In this document: positions 51,192-59,089 of the stretch, in pieces
How the letters are laid out: every line of letters begins with the position of its first letter
Numbering within the stretch: position 1 is the first letter of the stretch
Source: an uncultured Candidatus Binatia bacterium
GTDB lineage: Bacteria; Desulfobacterota; Binatia; Bin18
Length of the DNA stretch: 64,000 nt
Reading direction: 5' to 3'
Assembly: GCA_958296235.1 (NCBI GenBank)
Contig: OY282457.1
Coordinates: forward strand, 1,674,501 to 1,738,500
Program-made: the position numbers and the translations under genes
The notes under the pieces: generated by a model
Told to the model about the DNA's origin: nothing
The model's database searches: none
What the model saw: only the letters and a program-made list of their open reading frames with translations

Positions 51192-51527
51192 TTACTCCCC
51201 CTCCCCGGCCAGGCTGCGGCCCTGAAAGCGGCGGATAAGCGCGCGGGCAATTTGGCCGGAGTGCTGCATGGCAGCCAGCCCTTCGACAATGACCTGTTCA
51301 ATCTCTTCGGCGCAGACCGTATCGTGAGACGCGGGCTTTTCTTCGGGCGGGCCAATGACCAGTTGGGCGGGAATGCGCGCTTTTGATCGCCTGAATTTGT
51401 CGGCAATGGCGCGCAGCTGCGTCAGATCGTCTACCTCGGCTCTAATGCTCACCCGACACGGTGTGTCCTCGTTCTCAATGCCCACCCTGACAATTTTCAA
51501 GTCCACGCTTTCCGCCATATCAGCCAT
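51192..51527 (-). CDS. Hypothetical protein
   Basis: This encodes 111 aa, soluble, beginning MADMAESVDLKIVRVGIENE. It has a beta-rich start, then a helix with VDDLTQLRAIADKFRRSKARI. It ends with a helical EEIEQVIVEGLAAMQHSGQIARALIR-type segment. No family recognised. It starts 3 nt after the stop of the next upstream gene, so it is the last of a three-gene minus-strand set. Confidence 0.6.
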   Translation of the reverse strand: MADMAESVDLKIVRVGIENEDTPCRVSIRAEVDDLTQLRAIADKFRRSKARIPAQLVIGPPEEKPASHDTVCAEEIEQVIVEGLAAMQHSGQIARALIRRFQGRSLAGEGE

Positions 51528-51530
51528 CCC

Positions 51531-51737
51531 TTACGAAGACTCGGCCTCAGTCGGTTTTTCATACACCCGAATCGGGATAATGCGCAGACAGGCAGGACAG
51601 GGAACGTCCTTGATTACCGGGAAGGACAGATAGGTCGCAGCAATCTGTTTGAGTTGGATTTGCAGTTCTTTTTCACAACACGCTTGGAGTGCATCGGCCA
51701 TGCCTGTTGCACTAGCCAACCGGCCTGAGTAAGTCAA
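51531..51737 (-). CDS. Small CxxC protein of unknown function
   Basis: This encodes 68 aa with ACCEKELQIQLKQIA near residue 20 and VPCPACLRIIPIRVYE towards the end. The CPAC pair could bind zinc with the earlier CC pair. It sits tightly between two other unknown genes on the same strand. Confidence 0.5.
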   Translation of the reverse strand: MTYSGRLASATGMADALQACCEKELQIQLKQIAATYLSFPVIKDVPCPACLRIIPIRVYEKPTEAESS

Positions 51738-51760
51738 GGACTCGACATTTCGGACGCTGT

Positions 51761-52120
51761 TTAGGGTTTCTTTTTGATGGTCGCCCCGGAACGCTTGCGC
51801 ATCACGTCCGAGACCCGCTGGGTCTCACTCGTGTCGCCCATTGTCAGCGCCTGTCTGAACTGGGCGGACAGCATCCGCATGAGTGCGGCCTCCTGCGGGT
51901 CGAGCCCGTCGGCCAACTGCGACAGGGTGTCCATTGCCGTCCCAATTCTTGAGGTCGCCTTGGGCACGTCGCCGTCGGCGCGGGCAGCAACCGCCTCCTG
52001 GAGTAGCTTTTGGACCGCGAGTAGGCCGGGCTTCGCTTGCCGGCCCAGCACGATTTCCAGTTCCGGCAGTCGGGTCAGCAGGGCGTTTAAGGACTCTGGA
52101 TACGAATGCTCGTGTGCCAT
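51761..52120 (-). CDS. Hypothetical helical protein
   Basis: This encodes 119 aa, predicted helical throughout, starting MAHEHSYPESLNALLTRLPELEIV and ending in a Lys-rich ATIKKKP tail. No motif or membrane segment is seen. It lies divergent to pepP, with about 65 bp between the starts, and heads the minus-strand set 52120-51192. Confidence 0.6.
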   Translation of the reverse strand: MAHEHSYPESLNALLTRLPELEIVLGRQAKPGLLAVQKLLQEAVAARADGDVPKATSRIGTAMDTLSQLADGLDPQEAALMRMLSAQFRQALTMGDTSETQRVSDVMRKRSGATIKKKP

Positions 52121-52177
52121 ATAGTACCAAGCGTCTTGAATTGTTGGGCTAAAGTCAAGTGAGCGCGAAACGGACGA

Positions 52178-52183
52178 TATAAT
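52178..52183 (+). promoter_or_regulatory. -10 element immediately before pepP
   Basis: A perfect TATAAT ends 3 nt before the ATG at 52187 and 9 nt before the in-frame ATG at 52193. Transcription from it would begin near 52190, so the message would be leaderless if the second ATG is used. The -35 is poor. Confidence 0.4.
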
Positions 52184-52186
52184 AGT

Positions 52187-53503
52187 ATGCCAATGAATGG
52201 AAATTTTTCAGCCTATGCGGCCCGCCGGCAGGCGTTTCTGAAACAGATGGGTGATGGGGTTGCCATTTTTCCGGCCGCCCCGACTGCAATTCGCTCCCAG
52301 GATGTCGAGTATCGCTATCGCCAGGACAACGACCTGTATTACCTCACCGGTTTTCCAGAACCGGAATCCCTGTGCCTGCTCTCGCCCAATCACGACACGG
52401 AGCAATTCATCCTGTTTGTCCGCCCGCGTGACAAGGAAAAAGAGACCTGGACAGGAAAACGGTTTGGCGTTGAGGGCGCACAGGAACACTTTGGCGTGGA
52501 TGCCGCCTATACGATCGAGCAGCTCGACGAGGTGCTGCCCGAGCACCTGCTCACCGCGGAGAAGGTCTACTACGGACTTGGCCGCAACGAACGCCTCAAC
52601 GCAAAGATTCTGGACTTTGTGAATCAGGGCCGGCTGCAACGCCCGCGCATGGGGCGCAGCCCGGTCTCGCTTGTTGATCCCGGCGACTTGCTGCATGAAA
52701 TGCGGCTGTTCAAAACCCCGGAGGAAATCGACCTGATGCGCCGTGCGGTCAGGGCGTCTGCCGCGGCCCACCAGGCGGCCCTGCGCGAGACGCGACCGGG
52801 CATGTACGAATACGAAATCGAAGCCCTGCTTGAGTATCACTTCCGGCGCAACGGCGCGGACGGACCGGCTTACCCGTCCATTGTTGCCTCAGGCGCAAAC
52901 GCCACGATTCTGCATTACATCTCCAACGATCAACCCATGCAGGACGGAGACCTGCTGCTGATCGACGCCGGTTCGGAGTACGCCTGCTATTGCTCGGATG
53001 TAACGCGCACATTTCCGGTTGGCCGCGCGTTTTCGGCTCCGCAGCAAGACATCTACAACCTGGTGCTGACCGCCCAAAAACGCGCGATTGAAATGATTCG
53101 ACCCGCTGTGGGCTTTGACGACGTACATCAACACGCCACGAAAATATTGATTGACGGGCTGCGCGACCTCGGCCTGCTGTCCGGCAGTACGGAGAGCATT
53201 CTTGAGCAAGGCGACTATCGCCGGTTTTATATGCACCGCACGAGCCACTGGCTGGGCATGGATGTGCACGATGTGGGCAAATACCGAGTTGGTGAAGCGT
53301 CCCGGACGCTCGAACCCGGCATGGTCCTGACGGTTGAACCCGGCCTGTATATTGCCGCAGACGCCGACGTGCCGGCAGCCTACCAGGGCATTGGAGTGCG
53401 CATCGAGGACGACGTGCTCGTGACCACCGACGGCCACGACGTGCTGACCAGTGCGATTCCGAAAGAACTCGACGCTATCGAAGCCGCCCGGCGGGCGGCA
53501 TAA
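52187..53503 (+). CDS. pepP: Xaa-Pro aminopeptidase PepP
   Basis: PepP removes N-terminal residues before proline. The 438-aa chain has the N-terminal creatinase-like domain (about 1-165, including YRQDNDLYYLTGFPEPES) and a C-terminal pita-bread metallopeptidase. Metal ligands are visible in LLIDAGSEYACYCSDVTRTFP (Asp, Asp), HRTSHWLGMDVHDVG (His), LTVEPGLYI (Glu) and GIGVRIEDDVLVT (Glu). No Shine-Dalgarno lies before either candidate ATG. Confidence 0.93.
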   Translation: MPMNGNFSAYAARRQAFLKQMGDGVAIFPAAPTAIRSQDVEYRYRQDNDLYYLTGFPEPESLCLLSPNHDTEQFILFVRPRDKEKETWTGKRFGVEGAQEHFGVDAAYTIEQLDEVLPEHLLTAEKVYYGLGRNERLNAKILDFVNQGRLQRPRMGRSPVSLVDPGDLLHEMRLFKTPEEIDLMRRAVRASAAAHQAALRETRPGMYEYEIEALLEYHFRRNGADGPAYPSIVASGANATILHYISNDQPMQDGDLLLIDAGSEYACYCSDVTRTFPVGRAFSAPQQDIYNLVLTAQKRAIEMIRPAVGFDDVHQHATKILIDGLRDLGLLSGSTESILEQGDYRRFYMHRTSHWLGMDVHDVGKYRVGEASRTLEPGMVLTVEPGLYIAADADVPAAYQGIGVRIEDDVLVTTDGHDVLTSAIPKELDAIEAARRAA

Positions 53504-53644
53504 GAGCAGCCTCGTCAGCATCGTTGTGAAGGCGGCCTCGCGCCAGCTGTGAGCTGTTGCGGCTCGATATTCCTGCCTCATATCCGGTTCGCGCCCACCT
53601 GCTTGTTTGTTGACCTGAACTGGGTATGGCCATACAGTACTGAC

Positions 53645-54025
53645 ATGGCTCCGCCTACAATCAAATCGGCTTACTCCCTCGACGTAGAAACCGCACGGCA
53701 ATTAGAAAGCTTGGCAAAGCACCGAAACATATCCAGGGCGGCGGCGCGGCGGCGGGCTATCCGTCTCACGACACGAAGGCGCCGGAACACATTTAAGGCG
53801 GCGACGCACCGCCGGGCTATCCGTCTCACGACACGAAGGCATCGGAACACATTTAAGGTTGCGGCGCGCCGGCGTACCAGCCGTACTACGGTACGTCCTG
53901 CGCTTCCTCCTTATACTGAGAGCCTTGATGCCCTGGACCGTCTCCAGCGTCTGCTCAGCTTGGACCGGCAGACCGCGACAGAGTGGGAGAACGAGGTGGA
54001 ACGTGAACGACACGCGGCGTCATGA
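53645..54025 (+). CDS. vapB: VapB-like antitoxin with internal tandem expansion
   Basis: This encodes 126 aa. It begins like RHH antitoxins (IKSAYSLDVETARQLESLAK) and ends with a normal toxin-binding tail (LDALDRLQRLLSLDRQ, ATEWENEVERERHAAS). Between them the expected RNISRAAARRRAIR helix is extended into three 20-residue repeats rich in Arg and Thr. The DNA shows a 60-bp period (53723-53902). The frame is intact, so a longer antitoxin may be made. It overlaps vapC by 4 nt (ATGA). Confidence 0.8.
   Translation: MAPPTIKSAYSLDVETARQLESLAKHRNISRAAARRRAIRLTTRRRRNTFKAATHRRAIRLTTRRHRNTFKVAARRRTSRTTVRPALPPYTESLDALDRLQRLLSLDRQTATEWENEVERERHAAS
53723..53902. repeat. 60-bp tandem repeat inside vapB
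   Basis: Three 60-bp units start at 53723, 53783 and 53843. Units 1 and 2 share GGGCTATCCGTCTCACGACA and CGAAGGC; units 2 and 3 share CGGAACACATTTAAGG. The second half of unit 3 has diverged. The period keeps the reading frame. Confidence 0.85.
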
Positions 54026-54393
54026 TTCATCTGGATACAAGCTTTCTAATCCGCGCGCTTGTTCGCGACTCGCCTGAAGACACCAGGCTTCAGCAATGGA
54101 TAAAGGCGGACGGGCCTCCAGGTATGAGTGTCATCGCCTGGGCGGAATTCCTGTGCGGGCCAGTCGATGAAACCGCCTTGTCCCTCGCGGCTTTGATCGT
54201 GAAACAGCGCCTCGAATTCACTGAGGATATGGCTGCGCTCTCGGCTCGGTTGTTCAACGGCTCGGGCCGGCGTCGTGGCACAATGGTGGATTGCATGATC
54301 GCGGCTACCGCAATCGCAGCAGGCGCAGCCCTCGTTACTTGCAATTCCAGCGATTTTGAACGATTCGAAGAGTTCGGGTTGACGCTGGTATAG
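54022..54393 (+). CDS. vapC: VapC PIN-domain ribonuclease toxin
   Basis: This encodes 123 aa with the PIN metal-site acids in place: MIHLDTSFLIRAL (Asp5), WAEFLCGPV (Glu), RRGTMVDCMIAATAI (Asp) and TCNSSDFERF (Asp). VapC toxins cut tRNA or rRNA. Its translation is coupled to the antitoxin by a 4-nt overlap. Confidence 0.92.
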   Translation: MIHLDTSFLIRALVRDSPEDTRLQQWIKADGPPGMSVIAWAEFLCGPVDETALSLAALIVKQRLEFTEDMAALSARLFNGSGRRRGTMVDCMIAATAIAAGAALVTCNSSDFERFEEFGLTLV

Positions 54394-54418
54394 TTTATGC
54401 CTCTGGCTCCGCCCGTCC

Positions 54419-54709
54419 TCAGCCAGCCGGGCGCTGGGCGTGGGCGCTCAGGTAGTCGAGAATGGCGCGGCGCTCGGTTTCAGATAAAGGTGGCCGGCCG
54501 AGGCGTACAAACTCCGTGTCCATACGCGCCAGCATGAACTGCCACATCTCGGGGGTGAGCAGGCCGGGCTGATACAAACGGTGACAGCCGGAGCAGCGCT
54601 GCCGGTAGAGCTGCGCGCCCGCTGAGTCGGGCTCGGGCAAGGCTGTTTCACACGCTGTTATACTGGCCCACAACAGCCCCAGGATTACGCCTCGCAGCCA
54701 CCACGCCAT
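54419..54709 (-). CDS. Lipoprotein c-type cytochrome
   Basis: This encodes 96 aa from MAWWLRGVILGLLWASITAC, a lipoprotein signal with lipobox ITAC. One heme c site follows, CSGCH (about residue 40), and a later Met in FMLARMDTE could be the axial ligand. The fold is that of short monoheme cytochromes. An in-frame extension would run into the QueD-like gene; this Met gives a 7-nt gap instead. Confidence 0.8.
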   Translation of the reverse strand: MAWWLRGVILGLLWASITACETALPEPDSAGAQLYRQRCSGCHRLYQPGLLTPEMWQFMLARMDTEFVRLGRPPLSETERRAILDYLSAHAQRPAG

Positions 54710-54716
54710 TCTGGTC

Positions 54717-55208
54717 TCACACCCGAAACGGCTCGCGGCAGATCGCCACCTGGCCAGGAATATCCTCAATCAGGACCTCAATCGTCTCAATGCTGTTCCC
54801 GCCGGCTTCAGACAGACGGGCGCGCAGGCGCGCAATCAGATACTGGGCAATCTCTTCCGATGAGGAGTGCACGATGGGCAACAGGCGGACATCCTGCCGG
54901 GGGAAGCTGAACTGCGCGCCGTCTTCACACGCGACCCGAACGCGCTCGCTGTCCGCGGCAATATGCAGGCAGTCGCTGTGTTCGGGCAGCAGGGTGGTAA
55001 AATGCAGTTGCTGACATTCTTCTTCGGCAATTTTTTTCAGCACCAGAAAATCCACGACATAGCCGTCCGGCCCAACCGGTCCGCTCACCTTCACTTCGGC
55101 CCGATAGGTGTGGCCGTGCAACGGTTCTCGGAAGCCTTTGAAGGCAATGAAATGCGCCGCGGTAAAACAGAGATGTTCCTTGCCGATTGATACCGAGAAA
55201 ATACTCAT
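54717..55208 (-). CDS. QueD/PTPS-like protein lacking the usual Cys
   Basis: This 163-aa protein has the T-fold of 6-pyruvoyl-tetrahydropterin/6-carboxytetrahydropterin synthases. Zinc-binding histidines are in FTAAHFIAF and LHGHTYRAEV, and SSSEEIAQYLIARL and IEDIPGQVAICRE follow. The catalytic Cys of CxxxHGH is absent: the segment reads FREPLHGH, with Arg at that position. It may have changed activity or belong to a PTPS subgroup using another residue. No other queuosine genes are nearby. Confidence 0.8.
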   Translation of the reverse strand: MSIFSVSIGKEHLCFTAAHFIAFKGFREPLHGHTYRAEVKVSGPVGPDGYVVDFLVLKKIAEEECQQLHFTTLLPEHSDCLHIAADSERVRVACEDGAQFSFPRQDVRLLPIVHSSSEEIAQYLIARLRARLSEAGGNSIETIEVLIEDIPGQVAICREPFRV

Positions 55209-55220
55209 CCGTCTGTCCTC

Positions 55221-56093
55221 TTAGCTGTCGAAGCCCTCAAGAAAGTCTCCCAGCCCACTCCGGCGCAGGGCCGCCTCAGAGCTGCCGAACGCCTGCGTAT
55301 ACTGTTCCGGTGTCAGGCCGGTCGTCTGGAGAAAACACGTGGCCTCTTCGGCCAGTACGGGCTGGATATGCTGATACAGCGTTTCTGCCAGCTCGCGGTG
55401 ATCTCCCACACTCGCCAGGAAATCCCGCACGTTGATGCCATGCGCTCCCCCCAGCAGACACGACAGAAAATACGCGATCTGATCCGCATTCGGTTTGCGC
55501 CGCCAGGTCTCGACCGTACTCAGAATGGTGTTGATACCCGTCTGCTGGCGAATGGAGACGACCGCCGGCGTACCGGTTCCCCGCGGTCCGGGCGCGAGAA
55601 AAATCAAGGCATAACCGGCTTCAGCCAGTCGAACCGGATGAGGGATGTAATGGGGGGAGGTATAGCCCGTTATCGAGAAAAGCTGACGCCGATAGGCCAG
55701 CAGGTCATGCGCCTGCTCGGCCGCCAGCCGCCACAGCCATTCAGCCACCCCAAGGTCGTATTTTCGGGCCCGCTCGACCAGGGCCTGCATCGCTTCCGGC
55801 CGATACCCTTCTCGTTTGACCAGACGGCCACAGTCTTCCAGCGAGACGCTCAGCCCCAGGGTTTCGACTCGCCCATCGGGCTCGGTTTGCGGCGCAACGA
55901 TGGCGCCTTCCAGCGCGGGCCGCTCAAGCTCCAGGTCGGTGGCAAAACGGTCGCCGTATTTGGAGAGTTTGGCAAAGCCGCGCGTGCAGTCCGCCAGGGC
56001 TATAATGCCGGCCGTCCGCAGCTGAAACCTGCCGGAAAACGACAGACCCCGCCCGCTCATCAACGAGCCATGACCGATGATGGTGACTTCCAT
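55221..56093 (-). CDS. GGCT-like protein of unknown function
   Basis: This encodes 290 aa. The start VTIIGHGSLMSGRGLSF recalls the YGSLM loop of gamma-glutamylcyclotransferase folds. The rest (LEGAIVAPQTEPDG, LVKREGYRPEAMQALVERA, GYTSPHYIPHPVRLAEAGYA) is not familiar to me. It reads 12 nt upstream of the QueD-like gene and is probably cotranscribed. The fold guess rests on the N-terminal motif alone. Confidence 0.55.
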   Translation of the reverse strand: MEVTIIGHGSLMSGRGLSFSGRFQLRTAGIIALADCTRGFAKLSKYGDRFATDLELERPALEGAIVAPQTEPDGRVETLGLSVSLEDCGRLVKREGYRPEAMQALVERARKYDLGVAEWLWRLAAEQAHDLLAYRRQLFSITGYTSPHYIPHPVRLAEAGYALIFLAPGPRGTGTPAVVSIRQQTGINTILSTVETWRRKPNADQIAYFLSCLLGGAHGINVRDFLASVGDHRELAETLYQHIQPVLAEEATCFLQTTGLTPEQYTQAFGSSEAALRRSGLGDFLEGFDS

Positions 56094-56105
56094 ACGTCTC
56101 CTACC

Positions 56106-57131
56106 CTAGCGGGCCTCGGCAGGTCGGAAAAGTCGGGCTGCGGGAGAGGCGTTTGCCTCATCTTCTTCAGGGGGAGAAAACTCATGCAGGGTGATGTCCG
56201 CGGCTTCGACCTGACGAATCGCGGTCCAGTCATGGTCAGGCAGGACGAGGAGTTCCGGGACGAGGTCTTTGAATTTCTTGAGGCGCCAGATTTTTTCCCA
56301 CCACAGCTCGCGCTGAGCGGCCAGACCGGGCATCCAGGCATAGCGCGCCTGACTATGCGTCCAGGCCAGATTGCCACACAGGAGAACGGGGCGAGCGGGC
56401 AGGCGGACAAGGACGGCAAGCCCACCCGCGGTCGCGCCGGCAACGTCAATCAGCTCGATGCTGCCATCGCCAAAGAGGTCGTGACTCCGGGCAAAGGGAC
56501 CAAGTGGCGTATCGGGGGAAAAATCAACGAATTGCCAGCTCGTAATCTGGTCGAATTCATCCGCTATATACAGGCTAAGAGGAGCGCCGCTCAGCGCGGC
56601 GACATGCTCCTCGCGTGTCACCACAGCAGCCGCTTGAGACAGGCTCTCCAGCTCCCCGGCGTGGTCGAGCCGCAGGTCGGGCAGAATCACGAATTTCACC
56701 GCTTCCGCTGCGAGATGAGCGGTCTGGAGCTGGGAGAGGATATCCTGGCCGGGCTGCATGTCTGCCTGTCCGAAGATTGAGCGAATTGGTCCTAAGTAGC
56801 GCGGCGCATCTTCCGCCAGCCCTCGATTCAACCCGGTTCCAACCAGGACCAGACCCTGCTTGGGATGCTCGATACCAAACACCAGGATATCCAGGCTATG
56901 CTGCTGGGGGAGGCTGCCGTCCTGGTAGACGACCCGGCTGGATACCACTATCGAGCCAGTCTGAAAGACATGCAGTTTCATCCCACTCACGCCTCGGTAC
57001 TGTTCCGGCCAATTGTGCAGGACCGGCTCAATATAAGGCAGCCGGAGCGGCTCTTCACAAGCCACACCCAGCATCAATGCACAAGCGACGAGCAAACGGA
57101 TGACAGAGGTGGAAGACAGACAAGGCATCAT
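56106..57131 (-). CDS. Degenerate metallo-beta-lactamase-fold lipoprotein
   Basis: This encodes 341 aa with a signal peptide and lipobox (LGVAC, Cys25). The body follows lactonase-like MBL proteins: LDILVFGIEH, VLVGTGLNRG, then VILPDLRLDHAGELESL where HxHxDHxG should be, GPFARSHDLFGDGSIELIDVAGATAGGL, and VLLCGNLAW. The first two metal His are replaced (D-x-R-x-DHAG), so the metal site is incomplete and activity doubtful. It lies first in the run with the GGCT-like, QueD-like and cytochrome genes. Confidence 0.7.
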   Translation of the reverse strand: MMPCLSSTSVIRLLVACALMLGVACEEPLRLPYIEPVLHNWPEQYRGVSGMKLHVFQTGSIVVSSRVVYQDGSLPQQHSLDILVFGIEHPKQGLVLVGTGLNRGLAEDAPRYLGPIRSIFGQADMQPGQDILSQLQTAHLAAEAVKFVILPDLRLDHAGELESLSQAAAVVTREEHVAALSGAPLSLYIADEFDQITSWQFVDFSPDTPLGPFARSHDLFGDGSIELIDVAGATAGGLAVLVRLPARPVLLCGNLAWTHSQARYAWMPGLAAQRELWWEKIWRLKKFKDLVPELLVLPDHDWTAIRQVEAADITLHEFSPPEEDEANASPAARLFRPAEAR

Positions 57132-57306
57132 CGTGAGGCCAGCAGTGTATCAAATCGGGATATGCATTAGCACTAGCAGTTCGCACGTACAGTTGCACCT
57201 GCGTAAAAGTAAGAGAAGCCGCTGCTCGGTAGTGTCTCACTTGCACCCCGTTCTTCTGTCTGCGGAGCGCTCCTCCCTGGTTCTCCCCCTCTCGACGTAT
57301 GATCCA

Positions 57307-57440
57307 CATTGTGTCGCCGGCCCCCGGGCGGTCCGTCCGCCCCCTCACCCGGCCCTTCGACAGGCTCAGGGCCACCCTCTCCCTCCAGGGGAGAGGGAAA
57401 GATAAGAGCCCCTCTCCCGCTGGGAGAGGGGTTGGGGTGA
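57307..57440 (+). repeat. Long dispersed repeat, copy 2
   Basis: This is a near-identical counterpart of 39109-39238 in inverted orientation. It starts CATTGTGTCGCCGGCC, passes through CCCTTCGACAGGCTCAGG and ends with CTCCCGCTGGGAGAGGGG. It contains two palindromes able to form stem-loops. It lies in a 554-bp gene-free stretch (57132-57685). Confidence 0.75.
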
Positions 57441-57503
57441 GGGCGAAAAGCGCCCTGGGCCGCTGAACAACTTAATTTGCATCACACGTCTCTTGGGGGG
57501 AGG

Positions 57504-57555
57504 GGATATTTGCCCCCTCTCCCCTGGAGGGAGAGGGCTGGGGTGAGGGGGAATA
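57504..57555. repeat. Palindromic dispersed repeat
   Basis: CCCCTCTCCCCTGGAGGGAG followed by AGGGCTGGGGTGAGGGGG repeats the palindrome seen at 39367-39412. The remaining part of the gene-free stretch shows no promoter or gene I can support. Confidence 0.65.
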
Positions 57556-57685
57556 AGCAAACTGAGACCCTACCCGCCGCTCACACACGGGGATGCTTCG
57601 CCTCCCCTTGCGAGTTGACCTGAGAAAGGCTGTCAACTATGGTGTGAGCGCCTTTTTCCAGGAACACAGGCTAGAGGACTCTCGC

Positions 57686-59089
57686 ATGGACTGGCCCCCA
57701 GGCACTGAGGAGCGGAGCTCGCTCGCTGAGGTCGAAGCGAGACTGCGCAGGCTTCAGGCGCGTTTTAATCTCTATACCGCCCAGCACCGGTTCTATGGTG
57801 TCGGGACGGTGTTCGCCCTCGGCTGCGCGCTTTTTATCTTTTTGGCCTTCTCACTCTCTTCGTTCTGGTTCATCCTGGCCGCCTGGCCGCTCCTCGCCCT
57901 GGCCGGCTGGGTCTGTTTTCGGTTTCTCCGCCAGGGGGTAGCGGACTGGACCAATCTGCCTAGCGCCGCCAGTCGGATTGACCTCCAGGTCGGGCTCAAA
58001 CAACGCCTGTCAACGCTGACCGCCCAGATGCTGGCGAACCCCTCCAATGGACCTCCGGCTTCCCGCTTATGGACCTATCTCCTCCACGATAATATGGACC
58101 GGCTGGCTGTGTGGGAGGTCAAAAAGGTCGCGCCCCGACGCATACCCTGGAGCGTCCTGCCTTTTCTCGCCGCGCTGGCACTCGCGTTCCTGGTCGCTTC
58201 CGTCCCGTTACTGTCCCCCGCGTCCGAACCCGAACCTTTCTCGCTGACCAATCTTGAGCTTATTTCCTCCGAGTTGCCCGAACGCACGGGACAGTTGGTA
58301 GACAAACGCCTCTCCATACCGCCGGAAAGTCTCACCTCTGGTACGCTGGACCCGCTGCCTGTTGGTGAGACGCTGGCTGAGCTGGCGGACAGCCAGGCGA
58401 GTTTGCAGGATCACGCAGCAAAAGAAGGGCTGGGCCAGGAACTGCTGGACCTGGCGTCTCTGCCTGAAGACCTCCAACAAGCCCTGCTGACGGCGCTGCA
58501 AGGACTCCAAGAGTCTCAGGAGTCCCGTGACGAACGGGCGGCCGCCGAGGGGCTCCTCAACGACGAACAGCGGCTCGCGCAGAATGGACAGTCTGCGCAG
58601 CAGGCAGGAGACGCCACTCAACAGGCGCTTGGTGAGAACCAAATCGGGCAGGACGCTGAGCAGACTGCGCCGGGTAGTCATCAAGCGCCAGAACAGGGCA
58701 GCGGCCTCCAGAAGCTCAAACAAGCACGTCTTGACCGACGGAAAGCTGTGGGGGCGATGCAGTCCGCCAACCCCCAGCTCCCCCGGCGGGGAGGCCAGGC
58801 CGGTCGGGGGGGTATGGGCGCAGGGAGCGGCACAGACCCACGCCTGTACGGCAACGAGGCCAATCTGGGCAGCGCCCCGCAGACCTTCAGCCTGTCGCTC
58901 GATGCCAGCTTTGAGAAGAGCCAGACCGGCTATGAGATTGTCAAAGACGAGGGCGGCGGGGTGATTCTCAAGTCCACCAGCCAACTCAGCGCAAACCAGG
59001 CATTGGACGACGCCATCCGCAATGCCCAGATTCCACCGGACTATGAAGACATTGTGAAACAGCTGTTTTCGCGGGAGGCCGTGCAGTGA
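57686..59089 (+). CDS. Membrane protein of the MoxR cluster
   Basis: This encodes 467 aa from MDWPPGTEERSS (an in-frame start at 57593 is possible). It has two transmembrane helices near residues 45-90, another near 170-195, then a long Gln/Ala/Glu-rich helical region. The C-terminus ALDDAIRNAQIPPDYEDIVKQ resembles the end of membrane proteins found before moxR genes in such clusters. It overlaps moxR by 4 nt. No enzymatic motif seen. Confidence 0.7.
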   Translation: MDWPPGTEERSSLAEVEARLRRLQARFNLYTAQHRFYGVGTVFALGCALFIFLAFSLSSFWFILAAWPLLALAGWVCFRFLRQGVADWTNLPSAASRIDLQVGLKQRLSTLTAQMLANPSNGPPASRLWTYLLHDNMDRLAVWEVKKVAPRRIPWSVLPFLAALALAFLVASVPLLSPASEPEPFSLTNLELISSELPERTGQLVDKRLSIPPESLTSGTLDPLPVGETLAELADSQASLQDHAAKEGLGQELLDLASLPEDLQQALLTALQGLQESQESRDERAAAEGLLNDEQRLAQNGQSAQQAGDATQQALGENQIGQDAEQTAPGSHQAPEQGSGLQKLKQARLDRRKAVGAMQSANPQLPRRGGQAGRGGMGAGSGTDPRLYGNEANLGSAPQTFSLSLDASFEKSQTGYEIVKDEGGGVILKSTSQLSANQALDDAIRNAQIPPDYEDIVKQLFSREAVQ

